Positions 1 through 8,255 of a DNA stretch of 9,653 nt are shown here, piece after piece. The DNA is from Actinomycetota bacterium (GTDB lineage: Bacteria; Actinomycetota; Thermoleophilia; Solirubrobacterales; Solirubrobacteraceae): assembly GCA_005888335.1 (NCBI GenBank), contig VAWY01000038.1:1-9653 (forward strand). Direction: 5' to 3'. The notes beneath the pieces are model-generated. The model was not told the origin of the DNA and searched no databases. It was given only the letters and a program-made list of their open reading frames with translations. The stretch's first letter is position 1. Each line of letters starts with the position of its first letter. Both the position numbers and the translations under genes were made by a program.

Positions 1-138
1 GTCGGCGGCGACGTGGCGGTTTGGTTCGGCGAGCTCGACGAGCCGCACACCGAAGGCCAGCTGCGGGTGCGTGCGCTCGACCCCGAGCTGGTCTGGCTCG
101 CGCACGAGCACGAGCCATGGCGACCCCGCACCGTCTGA
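1..138 (+). CDS. C-terminal end of an upstream protein, possibly a metallo-beta-lactamase-fold hydrolase (partial)
   Basis: Frame 1 is open from the window edge to TGA at 136-138 and gives the last 45 residues of a protein that starts outside the window. The codons are G/C-rich at the third position, as in the genes to the right. The tail has a Gly-Asp pair (residues 3-4) followed 31 residues later by a His in the stretch VWLAHE, and ends in a Trp/Pro-rich tip. A Gly-Asp followed by a late His is how the last two metal-binding motifs of metallo-beta-lactamase-fold hydrolases, including AHL-lactonase-like enzymes, look. This family call is from memory of the pattern and is weak, since the HxHxDH motif would lie outside the window. 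The 760 bases after it suggest that it belongs to a different transcription unit from the sugar locus. Confidence 0.5.
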   Translation, partial: VGGDVAVWFGELDEPHTEGQLRVRALDPELVWLAHEHEPWRPRTV

Positions 139-444
139 GGCATCACGCCGGCGCTCTCGACCGCTCCTGCCTTTCGTCCCTTGCGAGTGTCCGGATTGAG
201 CCCAGCCTGACGCTCGCTTACACACGCGAAGCGGACACGGGCTCTTGGTCAGCAGCGCGGTGTCTCGCTTTCGGAGCAGCTCGGGCGAGCCCTTCCGAGG
301 GTGCCAAGGGTCATTGACCTGCGGCCCGCCCGGCGCGGGACCCGGGTGGCGGTCGGCTCTTTCCGCACTGCATTCCTGGCCATCGCTCGCCCTACTCGAA
401 GCGCGGCCCGTACGCACAGGCGCCGCTCCGCTCGCGGATCGCCT

Positions 445-465
445 CCAGCGCCTAGCGCGTAAGCG
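445..465 (+). repeat. Direct repeat, copy 1 (21 bases)
   Basis: This 21-base stretch begins CCAGCGCCTAGCGC and matches 656-676 at 19 of 21 positions; the first 14 bases are identical. It lies in the gene-poor spacer. Its origin is unknown: it could be a remnant of a duplicated intergenic element or a chance match in GC-rich DNA. Confidence 0.45.
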
Positions 466-655
466 GCGTGAGGGCGTTGGCTGACCGCCGGCGCTTCGAA
501 CGCCCGGGCCGCTGTCGGGCGCCCCAACGTCTCGGAACATGACGCGGCAATGCGCCGCCGCCGTCAGGCGCGCGTAGGCGTGAGGAACTCGCGCCGGCCG
601 GTTGGTAGCCGCCGCGACACGTCACGCGCGCCGGCTCCTCGACGAACTCGGCCGG

Positions 656-676
656 CCAGCGCCTAGCGCCTATGCG
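656..676 (+). repeat. Direct repeat, copy 2 (21 bases)
   Basis: This is the second copy of the repeat at 445-465, in the same orientation and 211 bases downstream. Within it the 7-mer AGCGCCT occurs twice in tandem (658-671). Just upstream, GACGAACTCGGCCGGCC (641-657) resembles GAGGAACTCGCGCCGGCC (582-599), so the spacer holds more than one degenerate repeat pair. Confidence 0.45.
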
Positions 677-777
677 TCATGCCGCATCGAAGCCGGTGCC
701 GAGCGCATAGGGATTCGCATGCGCAAAGCATTGTGCACATAGAAACCTGGCAGCCTGCTTGACGGAATCGAATGCTT
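672..777. promoter_or_regulatory. Cluster of GCAT/ATGC inverted repeats, candidate operator/promoter region of the operon
   Basis: Several nested inverted repeats share the same core. ATGCG at 672-676 pairs with CGCAT at 683-687. GCGCAT at 703-708 pairs with ATGCGC at 719-724. CGCATGCG at 716-723 is a perfect 8-base palindrome. TGTGCACA at 732-739 is another. AAGCATT at 726-732 is mirrored by AATGCTT at 771-777. The TTGACG hexamer at 759-764 matches a -35 box, but I see no good -10 box at the right distance. The position, 120-230 bases upstream of the first transporter gene, fits a regulatory region. None of these matches the LacI-type palindrome at 8256-8267, so any regulator bound here may be a different one. 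Confidence 0.3.
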
Positions 778-838
778 GTGGGAAGGTTTGCGCACGAGGG
801 AGACGTCCGGGTCTCTAAGCAAAGCGGGCGCGCGGTCG

Positions 839-888
839 CCGGAGGGAGCTGCCTCCGGGGCATGCCTGTGCCTGGCATTCCTAGGAGG
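839..888 (+). promoter_or_regulatory. Structured leader with two stem-loops in front of the first ribosome binding site
   Basis: CCGGAGG at 839-845 and CCTCCGG at 852-858 form a perfect 7-base-pair stem with a 6-base loop. ATGCC at 862-866 and GGCAT at 874-878 form a second stem with a 7-base loop. The Shine-Dalgarno sequence GGAGG at 884-888 follows at once. The CCTCC at 852-856 could pair either with the upstream GGAGG or with the Shine-Dalgarno GGAGG. The two structures would exclude each other, and the local hairpin frees the ribosome site. A role in translational control is inference. Confidence 0.35.
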
Positions 889-898
889 AGAGGACTCC

Positions 899-2025
899 AT
901 GAGTGGGTTCCTGACCCTGCGCCGGTCCCTGCTCGGGGCTGGCGTCATCGGCCTTGCGGCCGCACTGGCGGCCTGCGGTAGCAGCGGCGGAGGCGCTGCC
1001 GGCGGCGGCTCCGGCAAGAAGGTCTACATGCTGCTGCCGAACACGACGACGGTCCGGTTCGTCACGCAGGACGGCCCGAAGTTCAAAGCGGCGATGGAGC
1101 GCACGCTGCCCGGCACGAAGGTGATCGTCCAGAACGCCGAGGGCGATGCGAACAAGCAGGTCCAGCAGGTCGAGACGGCGATCTCCGGCGGCGCCGATGC
1201 GATCGTCCTGGTGGCAGCCGATCCCTTTATCGCGGGTGGCGCGCTGCAGAAGGCGCAGCAGGCGAAGGTGCCGGTCATCCTCTACGACCACGATGCGCAC
1301 GGCGGCGAGGCGAAGGCGCAGGTGGTGTTCAACTCGCTGTCGGTGGGTCAGAACCAGGGCCGCGACGCGGCGAAGCTGTTCGGCGACGGGACGCCCGCCC
1401 AGCCGAAGGTCATCGCGCGCATCTACGGAAACCAGGGCGACTACGGCACCACGAAGTACAAGCAGGGGCAGGACCAGCTCCTCGAGCCGCTGATCAAGGC
1501 GGGCAAGATCAAGGTCGCGTGCGCGACCTACACGCCGGGCTGGGATCCCGCGAAGGCGCAGAGTGAGGTCGAGCAGTGCCTCACCCGCACGAACAACCGG
1601 CTCGATGGCGTCGTCGTGATGAACGACGGCACCGCGGGCGGCGCGATCGCCGCGCTCAAGGGTCAGAACCTTCAGGGCCAGGTGCCGGTCGTCGGCGGCC
1701 AGGATGCCGACCTGCAGGGCATCCAGTACATCCTGCTGGGCTACCAGTACAACACGGTCTACAAGCCGTTCAAGCTCCAGGCGGAGGCTGCCGCGCAGCT
1801 GACCGCCGACGTGCTCAAGACCGGCGAGGTCCCGAAGTCCGCGGTCGACGGCTACGTGCCGAACGACTTCATGAAGCCCGGCGTGCCGGCGAAGCTGCTG
1901 CCGGTCCAGGTGCTGCACAAGGACACGGTTGACAAGGTCGTCAGGGACGGGGTGTGGAGCTGGAAGCAGATCTGCGCCGGTGCCGTCGCGCGGACGCCGA
2001 CCTGCGTCAAGGAGCTGAAGGGCTG

Positions 2026-2026
<1 letters not shown>
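899..2026 (+). CDS. Sugar ABC transporter substrate-binding lipoprotein, XylF-like
   Basis: A 375-residue extracytoplasmic binding protein that would deliver a sugar or cyclitol to the permease encoded two genes downstream. The ATG at 899 is chosen over an earlier in-frame ATG at 776. It has AGGAGG at 883-888, and it puts a signal peptide at the N-terminus: Arg-Arg at 8-9, a hydrophobic core, then the lipobox LAAC with the lipidated Cys at 26. A Gly/Ser linker (27-39) follows. The mature domain has the periplasmic-binding-protein type I fold. Residues around 266-290 (GGQDADLQGIQ, then YNTVYKP) closely recall the D-xylose-binding protein XylF. Besides the lipid Cys there are four more (208, 227, 359, 369), spaced so that C208-C227 and C359-C369 could form disulfides. 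The true ligand is unknown. Context with iolD suggests inositol, while the fold subfamily suggests xylose or a similar ring sugar. Confidence 0.92.
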
Positions 2027-2813
<787 letters not shown>

Positions 2814-2817
<4 letters not shown>

Positions 2818-4067
2818 CCGTTCCCAACGCACGAACCCCCGCGACCGCGCTTGCCGGCGCGGGAACGTCAGCCCCGCCGAGTGCAACGGACGCCCGGGGT
2901 CGCCGGCATGCCGTGCTGGAGGCGATGGCCGGCCGCTACCGGGTCGTTCCGGTGGTCATCACGCTCGTGCTCATCTGGGGCTTCTTCGCCGCCCAGAACG
3001 GTGACTTCCTGGGCAACCGCAACCTGACGAACCTGCTCGTCCAGATCGTTGTCACCGCGACCATCGCGCTGGGCATCGTGTTCGTGCTGCTGATGGCGGA
3101 GATCGACCTGTCGGTGGCCGCCAACAGCGGCGCCTGCGCGACGCTGACCGCGATCCTCGTCGTCAACCACGGGTGGCCGAGCGGGCTCGGCATTGCGGCG
3201 GGCATCGCCGCAGGCGCCGCGATCGGGGTCGTGCAGGGCGGGGTCGTGACGCAGTTCGGCGTGCCCTCGTTTGTCGTCACGCTCGGCTCGCAGCTCATCC
3301 TGCTCGGGGCGATCCTCCAGCTGCTGCCCGGTGGTACCGGGCAGGTCAGCCTGTTCGGCACGGGGATCGCGGACATCTCCGGCACCTACCTCGCGCCCGC
3401 CGTCGGATGGATCGTGGCGCTGGCGGCCGTCGCGGTGTTCGTGCTGCTCCAGCTGGGCGCGGCGCGCGATGCGCGTCGCCGCGGACTCGCCACCGGCGGC
3501 CCGCTGGCGGTCCTCGGACCGGCGATCATCGTCGCCGTGGTCACGGTAGCCGTCGTGGCGATGCTCAACAGCTACCTCGGCGTCCCACTGCCCGTGGTGA
3601 TCCTGTTCGCGCTCCTCGCGCTGGCGAGCTACGTGACCACGCAGACCCGCTTCGGGCTGCATCTGTACGCGGTCGGCGGGAATCCGGACGCCGCCCGCCG
3701 TGCCGGCATCCGCGTCGACCGCCTCAAGATGGTCGCCTTCATGCTGGCCGGAGCGTTCGCCGCCCTCGGGGGCATCCTGGCGGCATCGCGGGTCCTGGGG
3801 GTCTCGAGCTCGTCGGGCCAGGGCACGATCCTGCTCGAGGCGATCGCGGCGGCCGTCATCGGCGGCACGAGCCTGTTCGGCGGCAAGGGCAGCGTGTGGG
3901 ACGCGTTGCTCGGTGCGCTGGTGATCGGCAGCCTGGCCAACGGCCTGGACCTGATCGGCGCCGAGACGGTGGTCAAGTACGTCGCGGAGGGCGCAATCCT
4001 CGTGCTCGCCGCGACGGTCGACGCGATCCTGACGCGCGGAAGCATCTTCGCCAGGGGCGGCAAGTGA
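2814..4067 (+). CDS. Sugar ABC transporter permease, XylH-like
   Basis: A 417-residue inner-membrane permease of the BPD_transp_2 (ribose/xylose) family, forming the channel with the flanking ATPase and binding protein. The ATG at 2814 overlaps the upstream stop as ATGA, with GGAG at 2803-2806. After a Pro/Ala/Arg-rich cytoplasmic tail of about 44 residues come hydrophobic segments near 45-60, 75-95, 122-142, 150-170, 195-213, 232-252, 256-273, 305-325, 340-356, 363-380 and 386-404. Family landmarks are AEIDLSV (95-101), VPSFVVTL (150-157), LGVPLPV (255-261), and the cytoplasmic loop AVGGNPDAARRAGI (286-299) that contacts the ATPase. These are laid out as in E. coli XylH, which I recall having matching motifs in the same order. 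The transported compound cannot be read from the permease. Confidence 0.93.
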
Positions 4068-5128
4068 CCCGCGCAGAGACCGGGCAGAACCGCACCGCTG
4101 CCGCGCGATCCGGCGATGACGCCGAGGTCCGCCTCGGCGTCATCGGCCTCGGGCGCATGGGAGCGATGCACGCGGACAACGCGGCCCGCATACCGGGCCT
4201 GCGCGTGGTCGCCGTCAGCGATCCCCACGGGCCGTCGCTCGAGGCGGCGGTCGCTCGGCTCGGTGCGGCCGGCCACGCCGAGTGGCGCGAGCTGGTCGAG
4301 CGCAGCGACCTCGACGCCGTGCTGATCTGCTCGCCGTCGTCGGCTCACTGCGATCAGATCATCGCGGCCGCCGGGACCGGCAAGCACATCTTCTGCGAGA
4401 AGCCGATCGATCTCGACCTCGGCCGCATCGAGGAGGCGCTCGCTGCCGTGGAGCGCGCCGGCGTCACGCTGCAGCTGGGGTTCAACCGTCGCTCGGACCG
4501 CAACTTCGGCGCGCTGCGCCGGCGCATCGCGGAGGGCGCCATCGGTGCGCCGTGGCTGCTGAGGATCACGGCGCGCGACCCTGCGCCGCAGCCGGCCGCC
4601 TATGTGCGCACGTCCGGCGGCCTGTTCGCCGACATGACCGTCCATGACTTCGATCTCGCGCGCTTCGTGATGGGCGTCGAGGTCGCCGAGGTCAGCGCGA
4701 TCGGCGCGGCGCTCGTGGATCCGGCGCTTGCCGAGATCCCCGACATCGATTGCGCCATCACCACCCTGCGGTTCGCCGACGGCGCGCTCGGCGTGATCGA
4801 GAACTGCCGGCAGTCGCCCGTCGGCTACGACCAGCGCGCGGAGGTCCACGGCCCGCTCGGCACGCTCTTCGCCGAGAACGAGCGGGCCGACACTCTGGTC
4901 CAGGCCGACGCGTCGGGCATCCACCACTCGCGGATCGCCGGCTTCCTCGCGGAGCGCTACGACCGCGCCTACCTGGCCGAGTTGCGCGCCTTCGCCGACT
5001 GCCTCCTCAAGGGCGAGCCGCCGGTGGCCACCGGGGAGGACGGACGCCAGTCGGCCATCCTGGCCGCAGCGGCGCAGCGCTCGCTGGTCGAGCGGCGCCC
5101 GGTCGCGACATCGGAGATCGCGGGATGA
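4064..5128 (+). CDS. iolG: Gfo/Idh/MocA-family dehydrogenase, probable inositol 2-dehydrogenase (first of three)
   Basis: This 354-residue NAD(P)-dependent dehydrogenase is likely to oxidise myo-inositol to 2-keto-myo-inositol. The GTG at 4064 overlaps the permease stop (GTGA), with AGGGG at 4053-4057. The frame is open far upstream in a shadow of the permease, so the junction and ribosome site decide the start. A 20-residue polar tail precedes the Rossmann domain, whose dinucleotide motif is GLGRMG (28-33). The Gfo/Idh signature EKP is at 112-114 with catalytic Lys113. The C-terminal domain carries Asp190 and His194 in FADMTVHDFD, matching the Lys/Asp/His triad known from B. subtilis IolG, including the four-residue Asp-to-His spacing. 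The specific substrate is inferred from iolD downstream. Another inositol isomer or a sugar is possible, and the gene symbol is tentative. Confidence 0.82.
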   Translation: MTRAETGQNRTAAARSGDDAEVRLGVIGLGRMGAMHADNAARIPGLRVVAVSDPHGPSLEAAVARLGAAGHAEWRELVERSDLDAVLICSPSSAHCDQIIAAAGTGKHIFCEKPIDLDLGRIEEALAAVERAGVTLQLGFNRRSDRNFGALRRRIAEGAIGAPWLLRITARDPAPQPAAYVRTSGGLFADMTVHDFDLARFVMGVEVAEVSAIGAALVDPALAEIPDIDCAITTLRFADGALGVIENCRQSPVGYDQRAEVHGPLGTLFAENERADTLVQADASGIHHSRIAGFLAERYDRAYLAELRAFADCLLKGEPPVATGEDGRQSAILAAAAQRSLVERRPVATSEIAG

Positions 5129-6117
5129 GGGTCGCCGTGTTCGGCCTCGGTCGCATGGGGGTGCGGCGCGCCGAGCTCCTCGCCGAGCATGACGCCGTCG
5201 CTGAGCTGATCGTCGCGAACCGCGCCGAGGAGCGCGGCCGCGAGGTCGCCGCCCGGCTCGACGCCGCCTGGCTACCGATCGGCGAGGCGCTCGACGCACC
5301 GATGGACGCGGCGATCGTCGCGACGGCGACGGCGACGCACGGCCGGTTCGTCGAGCAGCTGGTGACGCGCGGCGTCCCGGTGCTCTGCGAGAAGCCACTC
5401 GCCGTCAGCGTGACCGAGAGCCGCCGGCTCGCGCAACTGATCGCCGGCGCGAGCGTGCCGGTTCAGATGGGCTTCCAGCGCCGCCACGATCCGGGTTATC
5501 GCGCGGCCCGCGACGCCGTCGCCTCGGGGGCGCTGGGCACGCTGTACTCGCTTCGCCTGGCGGCGCACGACGCCGAACCCTCGCCCGAGGACTACATCCC
5601 CACCAGCGGCGGGATCTTCCGCGACATGCACGTCCACGACTTCGACCTCGCGCGCTGGCTGACCGGCGAGGAGGTCCTGCAGGTGTTCGCAACCGGCTCG
5701 GTCCGCCACTGGGAGCGCTTCGCGCGCCACGACGACGTCGACACGACGGCGATCGTCCTGACGACCGAGTCGGGCATCCCGATCGCCGTGACCGGCGCGC
5801 GCCACAACCCGCTGGGCTACGACAGCCGCGCCGAGCTGTTCGGCTCCCGCGATTCGCTCAGCGTCGGACTCACCCGGCACAGCCCCCTGCGCAGCGTCGA
5901 GGGCGGCGAACCGCAGGCGCCGACGCCCGTCGGGTTCCTGGATCGGTTCGAGACCGCCTTCAGCGCCGAGACCCGCGCGTTCCTCGATGTCGCGCGCGGC
6001 CAGGCTCCGAACCCGTGCGCGCCCGAGGACGCCGTCCAGGCGCTGCGGATCGCCGAGGCCTGCGAGCGCTCGCGTCGCGAGCGCCGCGCCGTCGCGCTGG
6101 AGGAGATCGAGGCATGA
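5125..6117 (+). CDS. Gfo/Idh/MocA-family dehydrogenase (second of three)
   Basis: A 330-residue NAD(P)-dependent sugar or cyclitol dehydrogenase. The ATG at 5125 overlaps the preceding stop as ATGA, with GGAG at 5113-5116. The Rossmann motif GLGRMG sits at 8-13 directly after the start, without the polar tail of its neighbour. EKP is at 89-91 (Lys90); the presumed catalytic Asp167 and His171 lie in FRDMHVHDFD. This segment, the GF.RR motif near 117-120 and the GYD.RAE motif near 231-237 are shared with the enzyme just upstream, so the two look like an old tandem duplication that has diverged. In inositol users a second such enzyme often handles scyllo-inositol or another stereoisomer (the IolX/IolW role), or reduces a keto intermediate. 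Which applies here cannot be told. Confidence 0.85.
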   Translation: MRVAVFGLGRMGVRRAELLAEHDAVAELIVANRAEERGREVAARLDAAWLPIGEALDAPMDAAIVATATATHGRFVEQLVTRGVPVLCEKPLAVSVTESRRLAQLIAGASVPVQMGFQRRHDPGYRAARDAVASGALGTLYSLRLAAHDAEPSPEDYIPTSGGIFRDMHVHDFDLARWLTGEEVLQVFATGSVRHWERFARHDDVDTTAIVLTTESGIPIAVTGARHNPLGYDSRAELFGSRDSLSVGLTRHSPLRSVEGGEPQAPTPVGFLDRFETAFSAETRAFLDVARGQAPNPCAPEDAVQALRIAEACERSRRERRAVALEEIEA

Positions 6118-7211
6118 CACCGCCGCGGCGAGGGGCAGACGGCGAGCCGCGGGCCGCCGGCCGCAAGGCGACCCTGATCGACGTCGCGGCCGCCGCGGGC
6201 GTCTCGACCTCGACGGCCAGCCGAGCGCTCTCCAACGATCCGCAGGGCCGCATCAGCGACGCGACGCGCCGGCGCGTGCTCGAGGCCGCCAGGTCGCTCG
6301 GCTTCGCCGCCAACGTGCAGGCGCGAACGCTGCGGACACGCTCGTCGATGCTGATCGGCGTCGTCGTTCCGGACATCGCGATCGCGTTCTACGCGAGCGC
6401 GCTCAAGGGCGCGCAGAGCGCGCTGGAGGCGGCGGGCTATCAGGTGCTCGTGATGAACAGCGAGCGCGAGGTCGGTCACGAGCTGGCGGCGCTGCAGACG
6501 CTCTACGCACGCCAGGTCGATGGCGTGCTGATCGCGACGTCGGGGGGATTCACCGCCGGCGACGTGCCGGTGGTGTTCTTCGATCACGTGCTCAAGGGCG
6601 TGGGGCTCGGGTACGCGGCGCCCGACAACAAGGGTGGGGTGTTCGCGCTCGTGGAGCATCTCGTGCGCGAGCACGACCATCGACGGATCGCTTACATCGG
6701 AGCGCCGCTGCGCCCCAGCCCCGGCGTCGAGCTGCTCGAGTACGGGCCCGCGAACGAACGCCTCGAGGCCTTCCGCTTCGCGATGGGCAGCCTGATGCTG
6801 CCGGTGATCCCGCAATACCTCGTCGCCGGCGACTACGAATGGTCGGAGGCGAGCGCGGAGGCCGCGGTGGGAGAGCTGCTCGCCCTGCCCGAGCCGCCGA
6901 CGGCGATCGTGGCGGCCGGCGACACGCTGGCGCTCGGCGCCCTGCGCGGCATCCGGCGGGCAGGGCGCAACGTGCCCGACGACATCGCGCTCGTCTCGTT
7001 CGACGACCCGGTCAGCGCCGATCTGCTGACCCCCGGTATGACCGCCCTGGCGCGGCACGACCGCGAGCTCGGCGAGCTCGGGGCGCGGCTGCTGCTCGAC
7101 GCGCTGTCGCGCAAGGAGCCGCCGCAGCCGGCCGAGATCCGCGTGCCGCTCGAGTTGATCGTCCGCGGCACCTGCGGCTGCGTGCACCAAACCCCCAAGG
7201 AGCACCCGTGA
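6114..7211 (+). CDS. LacI-family transcriptional repressor of the locus
   Basis: This 365-residue DNA-binding regulator probably represses the locus until a pathway sugar or intermediate binds. The ATG at 6114 overlaps the upstream stop (ATGA) and follows GGAGGAG at 6099-6105; an earlier in-frame ATG at 6015 lies deep inside the preceding gene. After an 18-residue basic tail comes the helix-turn-helix, TLIDVAAAAGVSTSTASRAL (20-39). The hinge helix follows, with VQARTL (68-73), whose Leu73 matches the Leu that LacI and PurR insert at the central CG of their operators. The rest is the periplasmic-binding-protein-like effector and dimer domain, ending in the usual VSFDDP (294-299) region and a Cys-Gly-Cys tail (354-356). 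No lactose-repressor tetramer helix is visible, so it is probably a dimer. A likely target is the CG-centred palindrome at 8256-8267. Confidence 0.92.
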   Translation: MTPPRRGADGEPRAAGRKATLIDVAAAAGVSTSTASRALSNDPQGRISDATRRRVLEAARSLGFAANVQARTLRTRSSMLIGVVVPDIAIAFYASALKGAQSALEAAGYQVLVMNSEREVGHELAALQTLYARQVDGVLIATSGGFTAGDVPVVFFDHVLKGVGLGYAAPDNKGGVFALVEHLVREHDHRRIAYIGAPLRPSPGVELLEYGPANERLEAFRFAMGSLMLPVIPQYLVAGDYEWSEASAEAAVGELLALPEPPTAIVAAGDTLALGALRGIRRAGRNVPDDIALVSFDDPVSADLLTPGMTALARHDRELGELGARLLLDALSRKEPPQPAEIRVPLELIVRGTCGCVHQTPKEHP

Positions 7212-8209
7212 ACCGTCCGATCACCCTCTTCACCGGCCAGTGGGCGGACATGCCCATCGACACGCTGCTCGAGAAGGCCTCGGCCTGGGGTTTCGACGGC
7301 CTCGAGCTCGCCTGCTGGGGCGACCATCTCGACGTCCGCCGCGCCGTCACGGACCCGGCGTATGCGCGCGAGCGCAGGCGCATGCTCGAGGAGCGTCAGC
7401 TCGACTGCTGGGCGATCAGCAACCACCTCGTCGGCCAAGCGGTCTGCGACGTCCCGATCGACGCGCGCCATCGAGAGATCCTGCCCACGCACGTCTGGGG
7501 TGACGGCGAGCCGGAGGGCGTGCGCCGGCGCGCCGCGCAGGAGATGATCGACACCGCGCGCGCCGCGGCCGCGATCGGCGCGACGCACGTGAACGGCTTC
7601 ACCGGTTCGAGCATCTGGTACATGCTCGCGGGCTTCCCGCCGGTCGCGCCCGAGGTCATCGACCGCGGCTACGACGACTTCGTTGAGCGTTGGACGCCGA
7701 TCCTCGACGCGTTCGAACGCGAGGGGGTGGTGTTCGGCCTCGAGATCCACCCGGCGGAGATCGCCTACGACTACTGGACGGCCGAGCGCGCGCTGCGCGA
7801 GCTCCCCCATCCGGCGTTCGGGATCAACTTCGACCCGAGCCACCTTCACTGGCAGCAGGTCGATCCCGTGACGTTCCTGGAAGGCCACGCCGACCGAATC
7901 GTCCACGTGCACATGAAGGACGCCGCGCGGCGCCTCGACGGTCGCAACGGCATCCTCGCGTCACATCTGCCGTTCGGCGACGGCCGGCGAGGCTGGGACT
8001 TTCGCGGTGTCGGGCGCGGCGACGTGCGCTGGGAGGACCTCATCCGCGGCCTCAACCGGATCGGCTACGACGGGCCGCTGTCCATCGAGTGGGAGGACGT
8101 CGGCCTGGATCGCGAGACCGCCGCCCCCGAGTCGCTCGAGTTCGTCCGCCGGCTCGCCGCCGGACCGTCCGCGCGCCAGTTCGACGCCGCGTTCAGCGTC
8201 GGCGCCTAG
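7208..8209 (+). CDS. Sugar phosphate isomerase/epimerase-family TIM-barrel enzyme
   Basis: This 333-residue enzyme belongs to the xylose-isomerase-like / AP-endonuclease-2 superfamily that includes IolE, IolI, and the LgdB-type enzymes of levoglucosan breakdown. The GTG at 7208 overlaps the LacI stop (GTGA), with AAGGAG at 7197-7202. The N-terminal strand reads LFTGQWADMPID, followed by DGLELACWGDH (30-40). The probable metal ligands are all present: Glu179 (GLEIHP), Asp209 (NFDPSH), His235 (VHVHMKD) and Glu294 (SIEWED). It is longer than canonical IolE or IolI (roughly 280-300 residues), with an extended stretch around 80-150. Possible activities are 2-keto-inositol dehydration or isomerisation, or hydration or elimination on a 3-keto-sugar. 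It may stand in for IolE, but the sequence alone does not decide. Confidence 0.85.
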   Translation: MNRPITLFTGQWADMPIDTLLEKASAWGFDGLELACWGDHLDVRRAVTDPAYARERRRMLEERQLDCWAISNHLVGQAVCDVPIDARHREILPTHVWGDGEPEGVRRRAAQEMIDTARAAAAIGATHVNGFTGSSIWYMLAGFPPVAPEVIDRGYDDFVERWTPILDAFEREGVVFGLEIHPAEIAYDYWTAERALRELPHPAFGINFDPSHLHWQQVDPVTFLEGHADRIVHVHMKDAARRLDGRNGILASHLPFGDGRRGWDFRGVGRGDVRWEDLIRGLNRIGYDGPLSIEWEDVGLDRETAAPESLEFVRRLAAGPSARQFDAAFSVGA

Positions 8210-8255
8210 TCCGACCGGCGTGACCGCAGCAGTGCCAAGACCCCGCAACGCCATC

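Larger units (their letters stand above)
139..838. other. Long gene-poor spacer before the sugar/inositol operon
   Basis: I find no convincing gene here on either strand. The open frames are short, rich in Arg/Ala/Pro, lack a good ribosome binding site and resemble no family I know, as expected of random GC-rich DNA. No tRNA or rRNA motif is visible. The first 500 bases contain several degenerate GC-rich repeats and small inverted repeats. These include GTGTCCG at 187-193 against CGGACAC at 232-238, and CCCGC/GCGGG at 325-329/335-339 with a 5-base loop; no T-run follows the latter, so it is a poor terminator candidate. The last 200 bases are less GC-rich and palindrome-rich, and probably contain the promoter of the downstream operon. 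Confidence 0.6.

Noticed and set aside
321..347. Terminator hairpin after the first gene (CCCGC/GCGGG and ACCCGGGT)
   Set aside because: The stem is short, no T-run follows, and it is almost 200 bases from the stop. Such inverted repeats are common in GC-rich spacers.
249..527. 92-codon minus-strand open frame in the spacer
   Set aside because: It has no recognisable family, no convincing ribosome site and random-looking composition. It could hide a pseudogene, but nothing supports that.
759..788. Sigma-70-type promoter with -35 TTGACG at 759-764
   Set aside because: No acceptable -10 hexamer is found 16-19 bases downstream (the best is AAGGTT at 783-788), so I do not call a promoter.
776..898. 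N-terminal extension of the binding protein from an in-frame ATG at 776
   Set aside because: It would bury the signal peptide and lipobox 40 residues inside the protein. The ATG at 899 has a strong Shine-Dalgarno and gives a textbook lipoprotein start.
3173..4063. Long open frame leading into the first dehydrogenase, overlapping the permease
   Set aside because: It is an Arg/Ala-rich shadow of the permease in another frame. The real dehydrogenase begins at GTG 4064, where the Shine-Dalgarno and GTGA overlap sit.
3629..5398. 589-codon open frame on the minus strand
   Set aside because: Its translation is low-complexity Arg/Ala/Gly, and it lies opposite well-supported genes. Antisense frames stay open by chance in GC-rich DNA.
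6015..6113. Earlier ATG for the LacI protein
   Set aside because: It would overlap the upstream gene by about 100 bases and add an Arg-rich tail unlike the family. The ATG at 6114 has a strong ribosome site and an ATGA junction.
5987..7207. Apparent 740-residue fusion ending in the TIM-barrel enzyme
   Set aside because: The first 407 codons are an out-of-frame shadow of the LacI gene. The GTG at 7208 with AAGGAG explains the true start.
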